Below, piece after piece: positions 62,181-64,000 of a DNA stretch of 64,000 nucleotides. The first letter of the stretch is position 1, and every line of letters starts with the position of its first letter. A program made the position numbers and the translations under genes. Where the stretch lies: contig NZ_JAATUR010000001.1 of the NCBI RefSeq assembly GCF_011881725.1, positions 186,001-250,000 on the forward strand, written 5' to 3'. The stretch is from Escherichia coli (GTDB lineage: Bacteria > Pseudomonadota > Gammaproteobacteria > Enterobacterales > Enterobacteriaceae). The notes below the pieces were generated by a model. The model did no database searches. It worked only from the letters and a program-made list of their open reading frames with translations, and was not told where the DNA came from.

Positions 62181-63671
62181 TTAACTTTTGGTTTTGACTA
62201 AATCGTTTTTGGCACCGCCAAACGGCACGGCACCGCTAAATGGTTTACCGTCGATAGCGTCATGAGTACGCAATGCTTCCGGACGCAACCAGCGCTGAAC
62301 GCGGGTTGGCATATCCAGACCAATCAGCAAAATCACCACGAATGTCAGGCTGAACGAGAGCGATCCCAGCGCAGTCCCCAGATCCAGACGTTGAGCGATC
62401 AACGCGCCAAGGATGGGGGCCAGTGCGCCGCCAAGGGCGCCAACGTTGTAGGTAAAGCCCAGCCCCGCCGCACGCTGGTCGGTGTCGAAATAACCACCAA
62501 TCAGTTTCGGTAAGATCCCGGCGATCCCCTGACCAAGCATTTGCTGGAAGAACAGTAACAGACCAAGCACCCAGACGTTTGCGCCGCCAATCGCAAATAC
62601 CGGAATAATCAGCAATTGCGAAGCTAACAGGCTACAAACGTAGGCTTTGCGCGTTCCCAGCCAGTCACCGAGGAAGCCGCCGACACAGCAACCCACCGCC
62701 GCCCCAAAGCCGCTAAAGAACAGCACATTGGCGACAGTATGCGGGTCATAAGCAAGATCGGTTTTCAGATACGTTGGTAGCAGCGCCTGAATCGGCCATG
62801 AGTAGAGGAAAGCAAATAACACAACCACCATCAGCATTACGCCCGTTGGCCAGCGTTTGCCCGTACTCTGCACCATAAAGCTGATAAAAATTGCGGCGCA
62901 TAACAGCCCGAGAACAGCAACGATTGCGGCATTTTGCAGATTACCGGCAAAGCAGAACCACAGCGCAGTGGCCGCCGCCAGCGTCATCACGATATTGGCG
63001 ATACGATGTTCACCACGGTAGAGAATATCCACCATCGTCCGCACTGGAGCCTTGCCCCCGTGTTTCTCTTTCCAGTCTTCTGCTTCGGGGATGTTTTTTC
63101 GCAGCCAGAGGGCAAAGATGATCGGTAAGATGCCGATAAAGAACAGTGCACGCCAGCCCCAGACCGGAACCACCAGACTATAGACCTGGGCGGCAACGAC
63201 AGCCCCCACAGAGAAGCCAGAAATCAGAAAACCACTGGCTTTGTTACGCAGATGTTTTGGCCAGCTTTCAATCACATAGGTGGCGCTGGAACCGTATTCA
63301 CCTGCCATTCCCATGCCAATCACCAGACGCGCGATAAACATAGTGACGTAGCCAGGCGCAAAGCCACAAGCCAGCGTCCCGACTGAGAAGAGAACAATAC
63401 TGGTGACCATTGCCAGACGACGCCCGTAGCGGTCGCCCATAGCGCCAAGCATCAGGCCGCCGAACCAACGAGAGATAAAGGCTGCGGAAATCAGACTTGC
63501 CGCCTGTACCGTTGTCAGCCCGAACTCACCTTGTACTTCAGTGAGTACCAGGGCAATTAAAACGAAATCAAAACCATCAAGCAGATATCCCAACCAGGCA
63601 GCGGAAAATGCCCGCCATTGTGCACGATTGAGATGGCGATACCACGGGATATTCTGGGTTGTAGTACTCAT
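62181..63671 (-). CDS. nanT: NanT, sialic acid:proton symporter
   Basis: 496-residue major facilitator importer of N-acetylneuraminate with an unusual central insertion giving about 14 helices. MFS signatures [13 protein letters not shown] near 79-91 and [11 protein letters not shown] near 345. Start [13 protein letters not shown] follows GGGAGACTCACA; ten more codons are open upstream. Confidence 0.97.
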   Translation of the reverse strand: MSTTTQNIPWYRHLNRAQWRAFSAAWLGYLLDGFDFVLIALVLTEVQGEFGLTTVQAASLISAAFISRWFGGLMLGAMGDRYGRRLAMVTSIVLFSVGTLACGFAPGYVTMFIARLVIGMGMAGEYGSSATYVIESWPKHLRNKASGFLISGFSVGAVVAAQVYSLVVPVWGWRALFFIGILPIIFALWLRKNIPEAEDWKEKHGGKAPVRTMVDILYRGEHRIANIVMTLAAATALWFCFAGNLQNAAIVAVLGLLCAAIFISFMVQSTGKRWPTGVMLMVVVLFAFLYSWPIQALLPTYLKTDLAYDPHTVANVLFFSGFGAAVGCCVGGFLGDWLGTRKAYVCSLLASQLLIIPVFAIGGANVWVLGLLLFFQQMLGQGIAGILPKLIGGYFDTDQRAAGLGFTYNVGALGGALAPILGALIAQRLDLGTALGSLSFSLTFVVILLIGLDMPTRVQRWLRPEALRTHDAIDGKPFSGAVPFGGAKNDLVKTKS

Positions 63672-63740
63672 TGTGAGTCTCCCGCGGTGGGCGATGCCCA
63701 CACGCTTTGGTATGAAAATTGTAGGGTACAGATGCGTTTT

Positions 63741-63775
63741 TTTCCCCTCACCCGGTAGGGGCGAGCGAGGGGAAA
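63741..63775. repeat. Inverted repeat between nanA and nanT
   Basis: TTTCCCCTC (63741-63749) and GAGGGGAAA (63767-63775) are perfectly complementary and enclose CCCGGTAGGGGCGAGC, which can fold further. It lies 5 bases after the nanA stop, so it is in the nanA-nanT mRNA and may stabilise the nanA part. It resembles a short intergenic palindrome. Confidence 0.75.
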
Positions 63776-63779
63776 GAAC

Positions 63780-64000
63780 TCACCCGCGCTCTTGCATCAA
63801 CTGCTGGGCAAGCGCCTTCAGTTCTGGCAGATATTTTTCATCTACCGGACCAAACGGTTTGCGGCACAGCGGCACAGAAACGACATCCATATAATGCAGG
63901 ACAGTTTTCAGGCCGCGGAATACGCCGGTTTTAATCAGCAAATCAATGACTTTGTTGCACTCAGTTTGCAATTTCTGCGCGGTCTGGATATCCCCTTCTT
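63780..64000 (-). CDS. nanA: N-acetylneuraminate lyase (5' end beyond window)
   Basis: C-terminal 73 residues of sialic acid aldolase, which splits Neu5Ac to ManNAc and pyruvate. The frame is open to the window edge ([20 protein letters not shown]) and ends [12 protein letters not shown]. The catalytic Lys and Tyr lie in the missing part. It is the first structural gene of nanATEKQ; the NanR/CRP promoter is outside the window. Confidence 0.96.

Overview
The window is chromosomal DNA from an Escherichia, almost certainly E. coli or a very close relative but not K-12. Gene order and predicted proteins follow the 71-72 minute region of the E. coli map (ubiU to nanA), and most products match the K-12 proteins I remember in exact length. 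Differences from K-12, judged from memory, are small length changes (Mtr and MlaD each +2 residues), a clearly divergent yhbX, an initiator tRNA at metY with G instead of A in the variable region, a broken yhcG, and no gltF-yhcADEF block after gltD. There is no prophage, insertion sequence, CRISPR array or other large accessory element; nearly all of it is core genome.

Layout. 1-4.3 kb: ubiU-ubiV (oxygen-independent ubiquinone synthesis), yhbW and the tryptophan permease mtr. 4.4-16.8 kb, leftward: cold-shock helicase deaD with its small upstream ORF yrbN, nlpI, pnp, rpsO, then the translation/transcription operon metY-rimP-nusA-infB-rbfA-truB. 17-20.5 kb: argG, yhbX, tRNA leuU. 20.5-26 kb, leftward: secG, glmM, folP, ftsH, rlmE. 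26-33.3 kb: yhbY, greA, dacB, obgE, yhbE, rpmA, rplU, ispB, sfsB. 33.4-38.2 kb, leftward: murA, ibaG and mlaFEDCB (outer-membrane lipid asymmetry). 38.4-46.4 kb, rightward: yrbG, kdsD, kdsC, lptC, lptA, lptB, rpoN, hpf, ptsN, rapZ, npr, joining LPS Kdo synthesis and LPS transport to sigma-54 and the nitrogen-related PTS. 46.4-52.2 kb: yrbL, mtgA, elbB, the sRNA ArcZ, arcB, yhcC. 52.9-58.8 kb: gltBD (glutamate synthase). 58.9 kb to the end: yhcG pseudogene, then the sialic-acid operon nanA-nanT-nanE-nanK-nanQ read leftward, with nanA cut by the window edge.

Functionally the window is dominated by envelope biogenesis (glmM, murA, dacB, mtgA, kdsD/C, lptCAB, mla, secG, ftsH, nlpI), ribosome and RNA metabolism (rpsO, rplU, rpmA, infB, rbfA, rimP, truB, rlmE, obgE, deaD, pnp, nusA, greA, hpf, yhbY) and nitrogen/carbon regulation (rpoN, ptsN, npr, rapZ, gltBD, arcB, ArcZ, nan).

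No undescribed multi-gene system was found. The points most worth a second look are small: an alternating inverted-repeat array in front of sfsB, nested hairpins at the yhbW start, a related family of palindromes inside and after the broken yhcG, stacked BasR-like and PhoP-like boxes in front of yrbL, the diverged yhbX, and several intercistronic hairpins. Comparisons with K-12 are from memory and were not checked by alignment.
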